Part shown: one piece after another, positions 9,175-17,926 of the stretch
Layout: each line of letters opens with the position of its first letter
Numbering within the stretch: the first letter of the stretch is position 1
Assembly (NCBI RefSeq): GCF_004209775.1
Contig: NZ_CP035914.1
Coordinates: 1,364,001 to 1,428,000 of the forward strand
Source: Synechococcus sp. WH 8101
Lineage (GTDB): Bacteria; Cyanobacteriota; Cyanobacteriia; PCC-6307; Cyanobiaceae
Direction of reading: 5' to 3'
Length of the DNA stretch: 64,000 nucleotides
Notes under the pieces: model-generated
The model's input: only the letters and a program-made list of their open reading frames with translations
Told to the model about the DNA's origin: nothing
The model's database searches: none
Position numbers and translations under genes: made by a program

Positions 9175-10068
9175 TCACTCCTCCAGAGCCAGCTCCTGAA
9201 GCCGGCGATAGAGAGCCCGTTCAGCCTCCGTCAACGACGAGGGAATCACCACCACGATTTCCACCAACTGATCACCACGCTGACCTTCCAGCTCGAGCCC
9301 CCGGCCGCGCAACCGGAGCAAACGGCCGCTGGAGGAGCCAGGCGGCACCTGCAGGGTTACCGGTCCACGCAGAGTGGGCACCTCGACGGCGCATCCGAGC
9401 GCCGCGTCTGGAGGCAGCAGTTCGAGGCGATACAGCACTCGCAAGCCATCAATGCGCAGGCCCTCGTCGGTCTGTACGCGCAGGTGCAGAAAGTGATCAC
9501 CCCCGCCCGGCGTCACCCCCGCCAGGCGCAGACGCCACCCATCACCGGCCCTTGATGGGGTCTGCACCTCCACCAACGTGCCGTCGGCCAGCTCCAGTTC
9601 CACGGCGGTGCCGTGCAGCGCCTGATCAGGGCTGAGCCACACATCGGTTTCCAGGCTTTCGGCGGCCTGGACCGGGGGAGGGGGCGGCGGTGGTGCGGCG
9701 GCAGGCCAGTCGGCATGGGCCGCCACGTCCGGTTCCGGTCGATCCATCGGTTCCGGCTCGGCCATGCCAAGCACCACGGCGAGGTAGTGCTCAAAACTGG
9801 GAAAGCCGCTGGCGAAGGGATCCGCACCGGGCTCGCCCGCGCCCCCCTGCTGACGCGACTCCCAGGCCTGACGACGCCTCGGGTCGCTGAGCACCGCATA
9901 GGCCTCATTGACCAACTTGAAGCGTTCCTCGGCCCGAATGTCGTTGCCATTGAGATCGGGATGCCAACGGCGGGCTTCCCGCCGGAAGGCGCGCTTCAGG
10001 GCCTCGCTGTCGCTGTCAGGAGGAAGACCGAGCAGCGCCCAGTAATCCGTTTCAGCGGTAGGGGTCAT
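9175..10068 (-). CDS. dnaJ: DnaJ-type co-chaperone without zinc finger
   Basis: This 297-residue J-protein (start ATG 10068) carries an N-terminal J domain (about 8-75) with the HPD motif in ARRWHPDLNGN, which stimulates DnaK ATPase. A proline-rich linker with PPPPPPP follows at about 130-140. The C-terminal substrate-binding beta domains (VWLSPDQALHGTAVELEL, LELLPPDAALGCAVEVPTLRGPVTLQVP) complete it. There is no G/F-rich region of normal length and no CxxCxGxG zinc finger, so it is a type-II-like (CbpA-like) J-protein. It overlaps the end of the upstream dnaK by 17 bp, implying that the two act as a pair. Confidence 0.9.
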   Translation of the reverse strand: MTPTAETDYWALLGLPPDSDSEALKRAFRREARRWHPDLNGNDIRAEERFKLVNEAYAVLSDPRRRQAWESRQQGGAGEPGADPFASGFPSFEHYLAVVLGMAEPEPMDRPEPDVAAHADWPAAAPPPPPPPVQAAESLETDVWLSPDQALHGTAVELELADGTLVEVQTPSRAGDGWRLRLAGVTPGGGDHFLHLRVQTDEGLRIDGLRVLYRLELLPPDAALGCAVEVPTLRGPVTLQVPPGSSSGRLLRLRGRGLELEGQRGDQLVEIVVVIPSSLTEAERALYRRLQELALEE

Positions 10069-12046
10069 CGTCCCAGGGGTCGAAGCCTTGTCGGGTCGGG
10101 CCGTAGCGACCGGATGGCCGCCCACGCGGTGCCGCCCAGGGATCGTCATCCCAGTCGTCATCGGCGAAGAGCTCATCCTTCAGCGAACCGAGCGTGTTGC
10201 GGATGCCCTGCAAGGGGCTGGCCTCACTGCGCCGTTCCGCCGAAAGGCGGCGGTTGAGTCCGAACAGCGCCTCCTCCAGGGCACTCACGCTCAGTTCCAG
10301 CTCCTGCAGATCCTCCTGCTCGAGCGTGTCCTGCACATCACGCATGGCCATTTCCACGGCGCGCTGCTGCCGTTCGGCGCCGTAGGGCCCCAACTCCAAC
10401 GCCGCGTCCCGCAAGCGCCGCTCCGCCTGGGCCACCAGGGTGAGGGCCCGGTTGCGCCGTTCGATACCGGCCCGCTTGCGCCGATCCTCATCGGCCCGCT
10501 CCTCCGCCTCCTTGAGCATGGCCTGTAGTTCGTCTTCGTTGAGGGTGGAGCCACCCTGAATCGTGACCGATTGCTTTCGGCCCGTGGTGCGGTCGGTGGC
10601 GCTGACCTGAAGGATGCCATTGGCATCGATATCAAAGGCCACCTGGATCTGGGGCACACCGCGAGGCGCCGGCGGAATGCCGGAGAGGCGGAAGCGACCG
10701 AGGGATTTGTTGTCGGCCGCCATCTGTCGCTCGCCCTGCCACACATGAATCTCCACCGAGGATTGATTCGGCTCCGAGGTGCTGAACACATCGGACTGAC
10801 GCACCGGAATCGGTGTGTTGCGGGGGATCAGCACCTTCATCAGCCCACCCACGGTCTCCAAGCCGAGCGAGAGGGGCGTCACATCATTGAGCAGCAGATC
10901 GCGCAGTTCACCGGTGAGAATCCCGGCCTGCACCGCTGCACCGATCGCCACGACTTCATCGGGATTGACCGACTGGCAGGGGTCGTGGGGAATCAGGGTG
11001 CGCACCAGTTGCTGCACCATCGGCATCCGGGTGCTGCCGCCAACGAGCACCACATCGTCCACATCCTCGGCGGCCCAACCGGAATCGCGCAGGGCCGCCT
11101 GCACGGGAAGCAGCAGGCGGTCGAGCAGATCGGGGCAGAGGGATTCGAACGTGGTGCGATCCAGCCGGGTTTCGATGTGCAGAGGGCCATCAGCACCGGT
11201 GGCGATGAAAGGCAGGGAGATGGGCGTGCTGGCCACACCGGAGAGCTCCTGCTTGGCCTTTTCCGCCGCCTCGGTCAAGCGTTGCAGCGCCTGGCGATCC
11301 CGGCGGAGATCGATGCCGTGCTGCTCCTGAAACGCAGCGGCCAACCAGTCGACAATGCGTTGGTCAAAATCGTTGCCGCCCAGCTGGGTGTCGCCATTGG
11401 TGGCTTTCACATCAAACACACCGTTGGCGATCCGCAGCAACGACACATCGAAGGTGCCGCCGCCGAGGTCGAACACGAGCACCCGCTTCACAGCGCTGCG
11501 GTCGAAGCCGTAGGCGAGCGCTGCCGCCGTGGGTTCGTTGAGGATCCGCTCCACCTCCAGGCCGGCCAGGCGCCCCGCATCGCGGGTGGCCTGGCGCTGG
11601 GCGTCGTCGAAGTAGGCGGGAACGGTGATCACCGCGGCTTCGATCGGTTCACCTAAATAAGTGGAAGCGTCATCGACGAGCTTGCGCAGGATCGAGGCCA
11701 CCAACTCCTCCGGCGCATACTCCCGCTCCATCTGGGGGCAGGCGACTCTCACATTGCCGCGGTCATTGGCGCGGATGGTGTAGGGCACCGCCAGGCTGGA
11801 GTCATCGAGCTCGTCCCAGGCGCGCCCCACGAAGCGTTTGAGGTTGGCGAAGGTGTTGCGCGGATTGAGCACCAACTGGCGACGGGCGGCCTGTCCCACC
11901 AGCAGTTCACCCTCTTTCGTGTAACCCACCACCGAAGGGGTCGTGCGCATCCCCTCGGCATTGGCGATCACCTGGGGACGACCGGCCTCCAGCACGGCCA
12001 CGACGGAATTGGTGGTTCCCAGATCAATCCCGACGATTCGGCCCAT
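10052..12046 (-). CDS. dnaK3: Hsp70 chaperone DnaK (DnaK3-like, with tryptophan/aspartate-rich tail)
   Basis: This Hsp70 of 664 residues starts [20 protein letters not shown] at ATG 12046 (a GTG two codons upstream is also possible). The nucleotide-binding domain shows [13 protein letters not shown] and [16 protein letters not shown]; the substrate-binding domain follows from about 390. The C-terminus is not the EEVD-like or acidic tail of housekeeping DnaK but a D/W/G/R-rich segment with repeated WDDDP units ([11 protein letters not shown] and [10 protein letters not shown]). Such divergent tails are typical of cyanobacterial DnaK3, reported to be thylakoid-associated; assignment to DnaK3 rests on that resemblance. 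It is first in the dnaK3-dnaJ-DUF3110-murQ run and diverges from pstC. Confidence 0.92.
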   Translation of the reverse strand: MGRIVGIDLGTTNSVVAVLEAGRPQVIANAEGMRTTPSVVGYTKEGELLVGQAARRQLVLNPRNTFANLKRFVGRAWDELDDSSLAVPYTIRANDRGNVRVACPQMEREYAPEELVASILRKLVDDASTYLGEPIEAAVITVPAYFDDAQRQATRDAGRLAGLEVERILNEPTAAALAYGFDRSAVKRVLVFDLGGGTFDVSLLRIANGVFDVKATNGDTQLGGNDFDQRIVDWLAAAFQEQHGIDLRRDRQALQRLTEAAEKAKQELSGVASTPISLPFIATGADGPLHIETRLDRTTFESLCPDLLDRLLLPVQAALRDSGWAAEDVDDVVLVGGSTRMPMVQQLVRTLIPHDPCQSVNPDEVVAIGAAVQAGILTGELRDLLLNDVTPLSLGLETVGGLMKVLIPRNTPIPVRQSDVFSTSEPNQSSVEIHVWQGERQMAADNKSLGRFRLSGIPPAPRGVPQIQVAFDIDANGILQVSATDRTTGRKQSVTIQGGSTLNEDELQAMLKEAEERADEDRRKRAGIERRNRALTLVAQAERRLRDAALELGPYGAERQQRAVEMAMRDVQDTLEQEDLQELELSVSALEEALFGLNRRLSAERRSEASPLQGIRNTLGSLKDELFADDDWDDDPWAAPRGRPSGRYGPTRQGFDPWDDDPYR

Positions 12047-12192
12047 AGCCACCTGAAGGTCGAACCCACGCTACCGAGGCCACCGCTGGCTTTCAGAGCC
12101 CCATGGACAGGGCAATCCCCGCCCTTTAAAGGGACCTTAGTGATGGACCACCCCTCCCAGCATTAGTTTTCGGGGGTCTGTTGCTGCACAGA

Positions 12193-13143
12193 ATGTCTCC
12201 TGACACTGAGGAGCAGTACCTCCTGAGGCGTCGGCCGGCTTCCGAGAAGCTTGTTGATGTCGGCTTCAAAAATCTGGCGATCGCGCTGGCCTCGATGGTG
12301 GCGATCGTGCTGTTCGCCATTCTCGTGGTGGTGTTCTGGGGTTCCCTGGACTCCATGGGCCGTTACGGCTGGAAGTTTCTGGTGACCTCCAACTGGAATC
12401 CTGTCGACGATGAATACGGTGCCTTCACGGCCATTTACGGCACGATTGTCACCTCTCTGTTGTCATTGGCGATCGCCGTTCCCCTCGGCGTGGGCACCGC
12501 TGTGTTCATCACCGAAAACATCATTCCGCGCCGAATCCGCGATGTGATCGGTGTGATGGTGGAACTCCTGGCGGCGATCCCCTCCGTCGTTCTTGGCCTC
12601 TGGGCCATCTTCGTGCTCGAACCCTTCATTCGGCCCTTCCTTAATTGGCTGAATCAGGCCTTCGGCTGGCTGCCCATCTTCAGCTCCGCTCCGATGGGTC
12701 CTGGCATGGCGCCGGCGATCCTGATCCTCGTGGTGATGATCCTGCCGATCATCACTGCGATCGCCCGCGATTCCCTCAATCAGGTGCCGATCAAGCTGCG
12801 GCAAGCCGCTTATGGCGTCGGTACCACCCGTTGGGGAGCCATTCTCAACGTGATCCTGCCAGCTGCGGTGTCGGGGATCGTTGGTGGTGTGATGCTCGCG
12901 CTCGGACGAGCGATGGGTGAAACCATGGCCGTGACCATGATTATCGGCAATTCGAACAATTTCAGCTGGTCGCTCCTGGCCCCCGGCAACACGATTGCGG
13001 CGATGTTGGCGAACCAATTCGGTGAAGCCGATGGCAGCCAGGTGTCGTCGTTGATGTACGCCGCCTTTGTGCTGATCGTGTTGACCTTGGCGGTCAACGT
13101 GTTCGCCCAGTGGCTGGTGAAGCGTCTCAGCCTTAAGTACTGA
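12193..13143 (+). CDS. pstC: phosphate ABC transporter permease PstC
   Basis: This 316-residue integral membrane protein (ATG 12193) has six hydrophobic segments. The permease loop is in IARDSLNQVPIKLRQAAYGVGTTRWGAILNVILPAA, and GRAMGETMAVTMIIGNS is the signature of PstC. It forms the high-affinity phosphate channel with PstA. It is the first gene of pstC-pstA-pstB; the partner binding-protein gene is not adjacent but a PstS/SphX gene lies at 29614. The 146-bp gap to dnaK3 is the likely promoter; I see no convincing tandem Pho box there. Confidence 0.96.
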   Translation: MSPDTEEQYLLRRRPASEKLVDVGFKNLAIALASMVAIVLFAILVVVFWGSLDSMGRYGWKFLVTSNWNPVDDEYGAFTAIYGTIVTSLLSLAIAVPLGVGTAVFITENIIPRRIRDVIGVMVELLAAIPSVVLGLWAIFVLEPFIRPFLNWLNQAFGWLPIFSSAPMGPGMAPAILILVVMILPIITAIARDSLNQVPIKLRQAAYGVGTTRWGAILNVILPAAVSGIVGGVMLALGRAMGETMAVTMIIGNSNNFSWSLLAPGNTIAAMLANQFGEADGSQVSSLMYAAFVLIVLTLAVNVFAQWLVKRLSLKY

Positions 13144-13151
13144 TCGAGATC

Positions 13152-14045
13152 ATGACTGTTTCCAGTTCCGCCCGTCCGATTCCCGATCTCAGCTACAAGC
13201 CGGGCTTGCAACGCAACCTGCTGAGTCGCCTGCTCACCTTGATTGCCGGCCTGTTTTCGGCCATCTGCGTGCTTCCCCTCGTGCTGGTGTTGGCCTATGT
13301 GCTGATCATGGGCGGCGGCAAGATCAGCCTGGCTTTGTTCACCCAACTGCCGCCACCGCCGGGCCTGGAAGGTGGCGGTATCGGTAACGCCATTATCGGC
13401 ACGATCATCGTGTCGATCATCGCCGGGCTGATCGCCATTCCGGTGGGTGTGGGCGGTGGCATCTTCCTGGCGGAATATTCCAAGGGCGGATCTTTCGCTC
13501 AGTTCATCCGCTTCGGCACCAATGTGCTCTCCGGCGTTCCTTCGATCATCGCCGGTGTGTTCATCTACGGCATCATCGTTTCGACCCGGATCTTTTTCGG
13601 CAATTCCTACAGCGCTCTAGCCGGTGGTATAGCCCTCTCGATTTTGATGCTTCCCACGGTAATCAAAACCACCGATGAAGGGCTCAAGCTGGTGTCCGAC
13701 GACCTGCGGCGTGGTGCTCTTGGCGTCGGCGCCTCCCGATTCGTCACGATCGTGCGGATCACCCTGCCGACGGCCTTTACCCCGATCGCCACAGGAGTGG
13801 TGCTCTCGATCGCCCGTGCGGCTGGTGAAACAGCACCCCTGATCTTCACTGCCCTGTTCTCTCCCTTCTGGCCAGAGGGAATTTTCAATCCGATCGCCAG
13901 CCTGTCGGTGCTGATCTACAACTTCGCGATCATGCCTTATCAGGCCCAGAACGAATTGGCCTGGGCAGCCTCCTTTGTTCTGGTGGTGTTCATCCTCGCC
14001 ATGAACCTCTTCGCCCGTTGGCTTGGCCGTTTTGCTGCCAAGTAA
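13152..14045 (+). CDS. pstA: phosphate ABC transporter permease PstA
   Basis: This is the second permease subunit, 297 residues, with six predicted membrane spans. The permease loop is in DLRRGALGVGASRFVTIVRITLP, followed by GVVLSIARAAGETAPLIFTALF, which is characteristic of PstA. The start ATG lies 8 bp after the pstC stop. A glycine-rich periplasmic segment (QLPPPPGLEGGGIGNA) follows the first span, as usual in the family. Confidence 0.96.
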   Translation: MTVSSSARPIPDLSYKPGLQRNLLSRLLTLIAGLFSAICVLPLVLVLAYVLIMGGGKISLALFTQLPPPPGLEGGGIGNAIIGTIIVSIIAGLIAIPVGVGGGIFLAEYSKGGSFAQFIRFGTNVLSGVPSIIAGVFIYGIIVSTRIFFGNSYSALAGGIALSILMLPTVIKTTDEGLKLVSDDLRRGALGVGASRFVTIVRITLPTAFTPIATGVVLSIARAAGETAPLIFTALFSPFWPEGIFNPIASLSVLIYNFAIMPYQAQNELAWAASFVLVVFILAMNLFARWLGRFAAK

Positions 14046-14112
14046 TCGGCATCTTGAACGGTCGCTTCAGCACCCCCTTCTCTGACACCTCTACCAATCA
14101 CCCTTCAGGGTC

Positions 14113-14931
14113 ATGACTCTCTCCACTGCCATTCCCAGCCAGCAGGTGTCAGAAGATACCTGCATCTCCCTGCAGAACGTCACGATCAGCTACGGCAGCT
14201 ATGAAGCTGTCCGCAACGTCTTCTGTGACATTCCCCGCGGCAAGGTCACAGCCTTCATCGGCCCTTCCGGTTGCGGTAAATCCACCGTGCTGCGGGCCCT
14301 GAACCGCATGAACGACCTGATTGAAGGCTGTTCACTCAAGGGGCGGGTGATTTTCGACGGGGCCGACCTCTATGACCCCAACGTTGATCCTGTGGAAGTG
14401 CGCAGGCGCATCGGCATGGTGTTTCAGCAGCCGAACCCCTTCCCCAAGAGCATCTACGAAAACATTGCCTTCGGGGCCCGGATCAACGGCTACACCGGCG
14501 ACATGGATGAGTTGGTCGAGCGCTCCCTGCGTCAGGCCGCCGTGTGGGATGAGTGCAAGGACAAGCTCAACGAGAGTGGCTATTCCCTCTCCGGTGGCCA
14601 GCAACAGCGCCTCTGCATCGCCCGCACGATTGCCATCCAACCCGAAGTGATTCTGATGGACGAGCCCTGCTCGGCCCTCGACCCGATCTCCACCTTGAAG
14701 ATCGAGGAAACCATGCATGAGCTGAAGAAGAGCTTCACGATCGTGATCGTGACCCACAACATGCAACAGGCCGTTCGCGTCAGCGACATGACGGCCTTCT
14801 ACAACGCCGAGGCCCAGGAAGGGGGCTCCGGCAAGGTGGGCTACCTGGTGGAATTCAATGAAACCGAGAAAATTTTCAACGCCCCTACCCAACAAGCCAC
14901 CCAGGATTACGTGTCTGGCCGCTTCGGTTGA
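14113..14931 (+). CDS. pstB: phosphate ABC transporter ATP-binding protein PstB
   Basis: This 272-residue ATPase energises PstCA. Walker A is [20 protein letters not shown], the ABC signature is [17 protein letters not shown] and Walker B is [13 protein letters not shown]. The D-loop and His-switch ([16 protein letters not shown]) are intact. The C-terminal [27 protein letters not shown] is the standard PstB ending. It starts 67 bp after pstA and is followed by a strong intrinsic terminator. Confidence 0.97.
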   Translation: MTLSTAIPSQQVSEDTCISLQNVTISYGSYEAVRNVFCDIPRGKVTAFIGPSGCGKSTVLRALNRMNDLIEGCSLKGRVIFDGADLYDPNVDPVEVRRRIGMVFQQPNPFPKSIYENIAFGARINGYTGDMDELVERSLRQAAVWDECKDKLNESGYSLSGGQQQRLCIARTIAIQPEVILMDEPCSALDPISTLKIEETMHELKKSFTIVIVTHNMQQAVRVSDMTAFYNAEAQEGGSGKVGYLVEFNETEKIFNAPTQQATQDYVSGRFG

Positions 14932-14951
14932 TCCAGTTGGCGGCACTGCCA

Positions 14952-14979
14952 AGCTCCGCTCCAGCAGCGGGGCTTTTTT
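14952..14979 (+). terminator. rho-independent terminator of pstCAB
   Basis: A 9-bp stem AGCTCCGCT / AGCGGGGCT (one G-U pair) with a CCAGC loop is followed at once by TTTTTT. It begins about 20 bp after the pstB stop. Confidence 0.9.
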
Positions 14980-14998
14980 AATGGCAAAAACTAATGGC

Positions 14999-15024
14999 AA
15001 AAAAAACCGGCCCCCTGGGGCCGG
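14999..15024 (-). terminator. rho-independent terminator of tRNA-Ser
   Basis: On the minus strand a perfect 8-bp GC stem CCGGCCCC / GGGGCCGG with a 2-nt loop is followed by eight T's (the A run at 14999-15006). It lies just past the 3' end of the tRNA and is back to back with the pstB terminator. Confidence 0.9.
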
Positions 15025-15033
15025 ATCATGCAA

Positions 15034-15120
15034 CGGAGAGGGAGGGATTCGAACCCTCGATAGAGTTGCCCCTATACAGCATTTCCAGTGCTGCGCCTTC
15101 GACCACTCGGCCACCTCTCC
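15034..15120 (-). tRNA. tRNA-Ser (anticodon GGA)
   Basis: The minus strand gives an 87-nt class II tRNA. The acceptor arm GGAGAGG pairs with CCTCTCC, discriminator G. The anticodon arm AGCA-CTGGAAA-TGCT carries GGA (reads UCC/UCU), there is a long variable arm, and the T loop is GGTTCGAATCC. CCA is not encoded (TTG follows the discriminator), so it must be added after transcription. Confidence 0.97.
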
Positions 15121-15174
15121 AGAGGCTGGGTGTGGCAAGTGAGAATGTAGCAGGGCGTTCCCTCACCACCAGCC

Positions 15175-15543
15175 ATGCCACGCAGCCATCGGATCACGAT
15201 TCATTGGCGTCAGGCGCATCGCACGATCACCCATGAAGTGCCTGAGGGGGACTACATCCTCAAAAGCTTTGAAGCGCAAGGGGATCCCCTGCCCTTCTCC
15301 TGCCGCAATGGCTGCTGCACCGCCTGCGCTGTCCGCGTCCTGAGTGGTGAAGTCGACCAACGCGAGGCGATGGGCCTCTCGAAGGAGTTGCGTGCCAAGG
15401 GCTATGGCCTGCTCTGCGTTGCGCGGGCGGTGGGACCGCTTGAGGCCGAAACCCAGGATGAAGATGAGGTCTACGACCTCCAGTTCGGGCGGCACTTCGG
15501 ACGGGGACAGGTGCGCCCGGGGCTGCCCCTGGATGAGGACTGA
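15175..15543 (+). CDS. plant-type 2Fe-2S ferredoxin with C-terminal extension
   Basis: This 122-residue protein has the [2Fe-2S] ligand pattern C43-x4-C48-x2-C51 in FSCRNGCCTAC and a fourth cysteine C81 in YGLLCVARA, 29 residues later, exactly as in PetF-type ferredoxins. The N-terminus RITIHWRQAHRTITHEVPEGDYIL is the beta-grasp strand pair. An acidic and glycine/arginine-rich tail of about 30 residues follows the fold and is not part of PetF. It is therefore one of the accessory cyanobacterial ferredoxins; its redox partner is unknown. The IMPase-family gene begins 4 bp after its stop. Confidence 0.9.
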   Translation: MPRSHRITIHWRQAHRTITHEVPEGDYILKSFEAQGDPLPFSCRNGCCTACAVRVLSGEVDQREAMGLSKELRAKGYGLLCVARAVGPLEAETQDEDEVYDLQFGRHFGRGQVRPGLPLDED

Positions 15544-15547
15544 CGTG

Positions 15548-16393
15548 ATGGACCAACAACAGATCAACCATCTGCACGGGATCGCCCGCCAGGCCGCCGA
15601 GGTGGGCGGCACCGTGCTGATGGCCCACTACGGTCAACTCACCTCGATCCGCAGCAAGGGACGCATCGGCGATCTGGTGACGGAGGCCGACCTGGCAGCC
15701 GAGGCCGAAGTGCTTGGACTGCTGCGGGAGCGCACGCCTGAGATCGGCATCCTGGCGGAGGAATCGGGCCTCAGTGGCCCGAATCAGGGGCTGCAATGGG
15801 TCGTCGACCCGCTCGATGGCACCACCAACTTCGCCCACGGCTATCCCTTTTTCGCCACGTCCGTAGGCCTGACTCTGGAGGGTCGGCCTCTGCTGGGGGC
15901 CATCGCCGTGCCCTACCTGAAGCAGACCTATCACGGTTGCCCTGGCCTCGGCGCCTTCTGCAACGACACCCCCATCCATGTGAGCGACTGCAGCAGCCTG
16001 CAAGATTCCCTGCTGGTCACCGGTTTTGCTTACGACCGACACAGCCGCCTCGACAACAACTACGCCGAGTTCTGCACATTGACGCACCAGAGTCGGGGTG
16101 TGCGACGGGGCGGCGCCGCGGCGGTGGACCTGGCATTCGTCGCTGCCGGACTTGTGGATGGCTACTGGGAACGGGGACTGGCCCCCTGGGATCTGGCGGC
16201 CGGCGTGGCTCTGGTGGAATTGGCTGGTGGCGTGGTGAGCGGCTATGGCGACGCCCCGTTTGATCTCCACGAGGGTCGGATCGTGGCAGCGGGGGCAGGG
16301 CTGCATACCCCGTTGCGGCAGTGCCTGGCCGGCATCGAACCCCTGGATGGGGCCAGCTATGGGGCGCCAGCGCTGGGGGCCATGGGATCCTGA
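15548..16393 (+). CDS. inositol monophosphatase family protein
   Basis: This 281-residue Mg-dependent phosphatase (ATG 15548) has the three family motifs. These are GDLVTEADLAAE with GILAEESG (metal Glu), WVVDPLDGTTNFAHGYPFFATSVGL (the metal-binding DPxDGT signature) and YWERGLAPWDLAAGVALVELAGG near the C-terminus. The substrate could be inositol phosphate, fructose bisphosphate, histidinol phosphate or another sugar phosphate. It lies immediately upstream of hisZ, but gene order alone does not prove a histidine-pathway role. Confidence 0.9.
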   Translation: MDQQQINHLHGIARQAAEVGGTVLMAHYGQLTSIRSKGRIGDLVTEADLAAEAEVLGLLRERTPEIGILAEESGLSGPNQGLQWVVDPLDGTTNFAHGYPFFATSVGLTLEGRPLLGAIAVPYLKQTYHGCPGLGAFCNDTPIHVSDCSSLQDSLLVTGFAYDRHSRLDNNYAEFCTLTHQSRGVRRGGAAAVDLAFVAAGLVDGYWERGLAPWDLAAGVALVELAGGVVSGYGDAPFDLHEGRIVAAGAGLHTPLRQCLAGIEPLDGASYGAPALGAMGS

Positions 16394-16416
16394 GAAGGCC
16401 CAGTGGACCCATCGCG

Positions 16417-17595
16417 ATGGCCCTTCAACCGGCGGCGGGAGCCCGCGATCTGAATCCCCAGCAGGTCGAACACAACCATCGGCTCAGGGAGCGCCTTGCT
16501 TCGGTGTATCGGCGTTGGGGCTACGAGGAAGTGGCGCCACCGCGGGTGGAGCGCCTCGACACCCTCAAAGCCGGCGGCGGCATCGCCAGTGAAGACATCG
16601 TGCGGCTGGTGGCGGATGAACCTCTCGGTCTCAGGCCGGAAATGACAGCCTCCATTGCCCGGGCGGCCAGCACCCGGTTTGCCAAGCGCAGTCGTCCCCT
16701 GCGGCTGTGGGCTTCGGGCACGGTGTTTGAAAATCGGCAGGCCGATGAAGGCCGCCAATGCATCGAAGAGAAACTGCACAGCGGCGTGGAACTCTTCGGT
16801 GCCAACGCGATCGGCGCCGAACTGGAGCTGCTGACGCTGTTGATGGATGCCCTGGCCAGCCTCGATCTTCAGGGGGATCCGCAGGTGCGGCTGCTGCTCG
16901 GCCACGCCGACCTGATGACCCTGATCCTGGCCCCCTTCCGCGGCACGGAACGGGAAGCGATCCGCATCGCCCTGATGCGCTACGACCGGCTCAGCCTCGA
17001 GGCCCTGGATCTGGATGCCACCACGATGGAGCGGTTGACACGCCTGATGGATCTCCGTGGTGAACCGAACGCCGTGCTCGAAGCCCTGAGGCGATTGTTT
17101 GGGCCTCAACCCTCCCTGAGCGAACTGGAGCGTTTGTTCGAGCACCTGACGCCCCTCGCCCGGGGCCAGGGCGTCACCCTGCAGCTGGATCCGAGCTTCC
17201 AATCCCATTACGGCCTCTACGACGGCCTGGTGTTTCAGCTGATCTGCCAGGGACAGTCCGCACCCGTGGTGGTGGCCCGGGGTGGTCGCTACGACGCCCT
17301 GGTGAAACGCTTCGGCGCCAGCGGCGGTGATGGTGCTGGTGTTGGCTTCAGCTTCTGTCTCGATGACATCCGCGATTTGCCCTCCTCCCTGGCCGATTCC
17401 GCCCCATCGGAGCGCCGGGTGCTGGTGTGCCATGGCCCCACGCAGCGCCTGGAGGAAGCGATCGCGGAGCAACGTCGTCTGCATGGCCAGGGCCGCCAAG
17501 CCGAACTGGCACTGGAACCCTGCACCGACCGCGCCATGGCGGAGCAGCAGCAACACGACAGGCAATGCGACGACCTGGTCTGGCTTGGTGCCTAA
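16417..17595 (+). CDS. hisZ: ATP phosphoribosyltransferase regulatory subunit HisZ
   Basis: HisZ is a catalytically dead histidyl-tRNA synthetase paralogue that activates the short form of HisG at the first step of histidine synthesis. The 392-residue protein shows class II-like motifs (YRRWGYEEVAPPRVE, LRPEMTASIARAAS, LRLWASGTVFE, GVELFGANAIGAELELL) and ends in a GGRYDALVKRFGASGGDGAGVGFSF segment. The anticodon-binding domain of a true HisRS is absent. ATG 16417 is preferred over the open frame upstream because homology starts with ARDLNPQQVE. Confidence 0.92.
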   Translation: MALQPAAGARDLNPQQVEHNHRLRERLASVYRRWGYEEVAPPRVERLDTLKAGGGIASEDIVRLVADEPLGLRPEMTASIARAASTRFAKRSRPLRLWASGTVFENRQADEGRQCIEEKLHSGVELFGANAIGAELELLTLLMDALASLDLQGDPQVRLLLGHADLMTLILAPFRGTEREAIRIALMRYDRLSLEALDLDATTMERLTRLMDLRGEPNAVLEALRRLFGPQPSLSELERLFEHLTPLARGQGVTLQLDPSFQSHYGLYDGLVFQLICQGQSAPVVVARGGRYDALVKRFGASGGDGAGVGFSFCLDDIRDLPSSLADSAPSERRVLVCHGPTQRLEEAIAEQRRLHGQGRQAELALEPCTDRAMAEQQQHDRQCDDLVWLGA

Positions 17596-17619
17596 AGTTG
17601 CCGTTGCTTGGTTCACGGC

Positions 17620-17844
17620 ATGGCCCACACAATCGTCACCGATGTCTGCGAGGGAATTGCCGACTGCGTCGATGCCTGTCCGGTGGCGTGCATTCAACCC
17701 GGCCGAGGGCGCAATAAGAAAGGCACAGAGTTCTACTGGATCGATTTCGACACCTGCATTGATTGCGGCATCTGCCTGCAGGTGTGCCCGGTGGATGGTG
17801 CGATTCTTGCCGAGGAACGGGCCGATCTCCAGCGCCGCCCCTGA
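17620..17844 (+). CDS. small 4Fe-4S (7Fe/8Fe-type) ferredoxin
   Basis: This 74-residue protein starts MAHTIVTDVCEGIADCVDAC and carries two cysteine groups. The C-terminal one is canonical, CIDCGICLQVCPVDG (CxxCxxCxxxCP). The N-terminal one reads C-x5-C-x3-C-P-x2-C and lacks a CxxC start, so the first cluster may be a 3Fe-4S centre. It is a low-potential electron carrier of the bacterial type, conserved in cyanobacteria. The start ATG is at 17620. The leader contains CCTAAAGTTG, loosely echoed upstream of rpmB. Confidence 0.92.
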   Translation: MAHTIVTDVCEGIADCVDACPVACIQPGRGRNKKGTEFYWIDFDTCIDCGICLQVCPVDGAILAEERADLQRRP

Positions 17845-17926
17845 ACGGTTCGGTCACCACCCCACGGGCTGACTTGTTCCGGCCTTCGCTCCTGCCATAG
17901 GTTCTGTCAGTCATTGACCCAGGGCG

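Noticed and set aside
12047-12192. Pho box upstream of pstC
   Set aside because: Only a TTTAAAGGGACCTTAG stretch is there; tandem CTTAACC-like repeats with correct spacing are lacking.
16357-17697. A 446-residue minus-strand open frame opposite hisZ
   Set aside because: No recognisable motif; HisZ on the other strand is complete.
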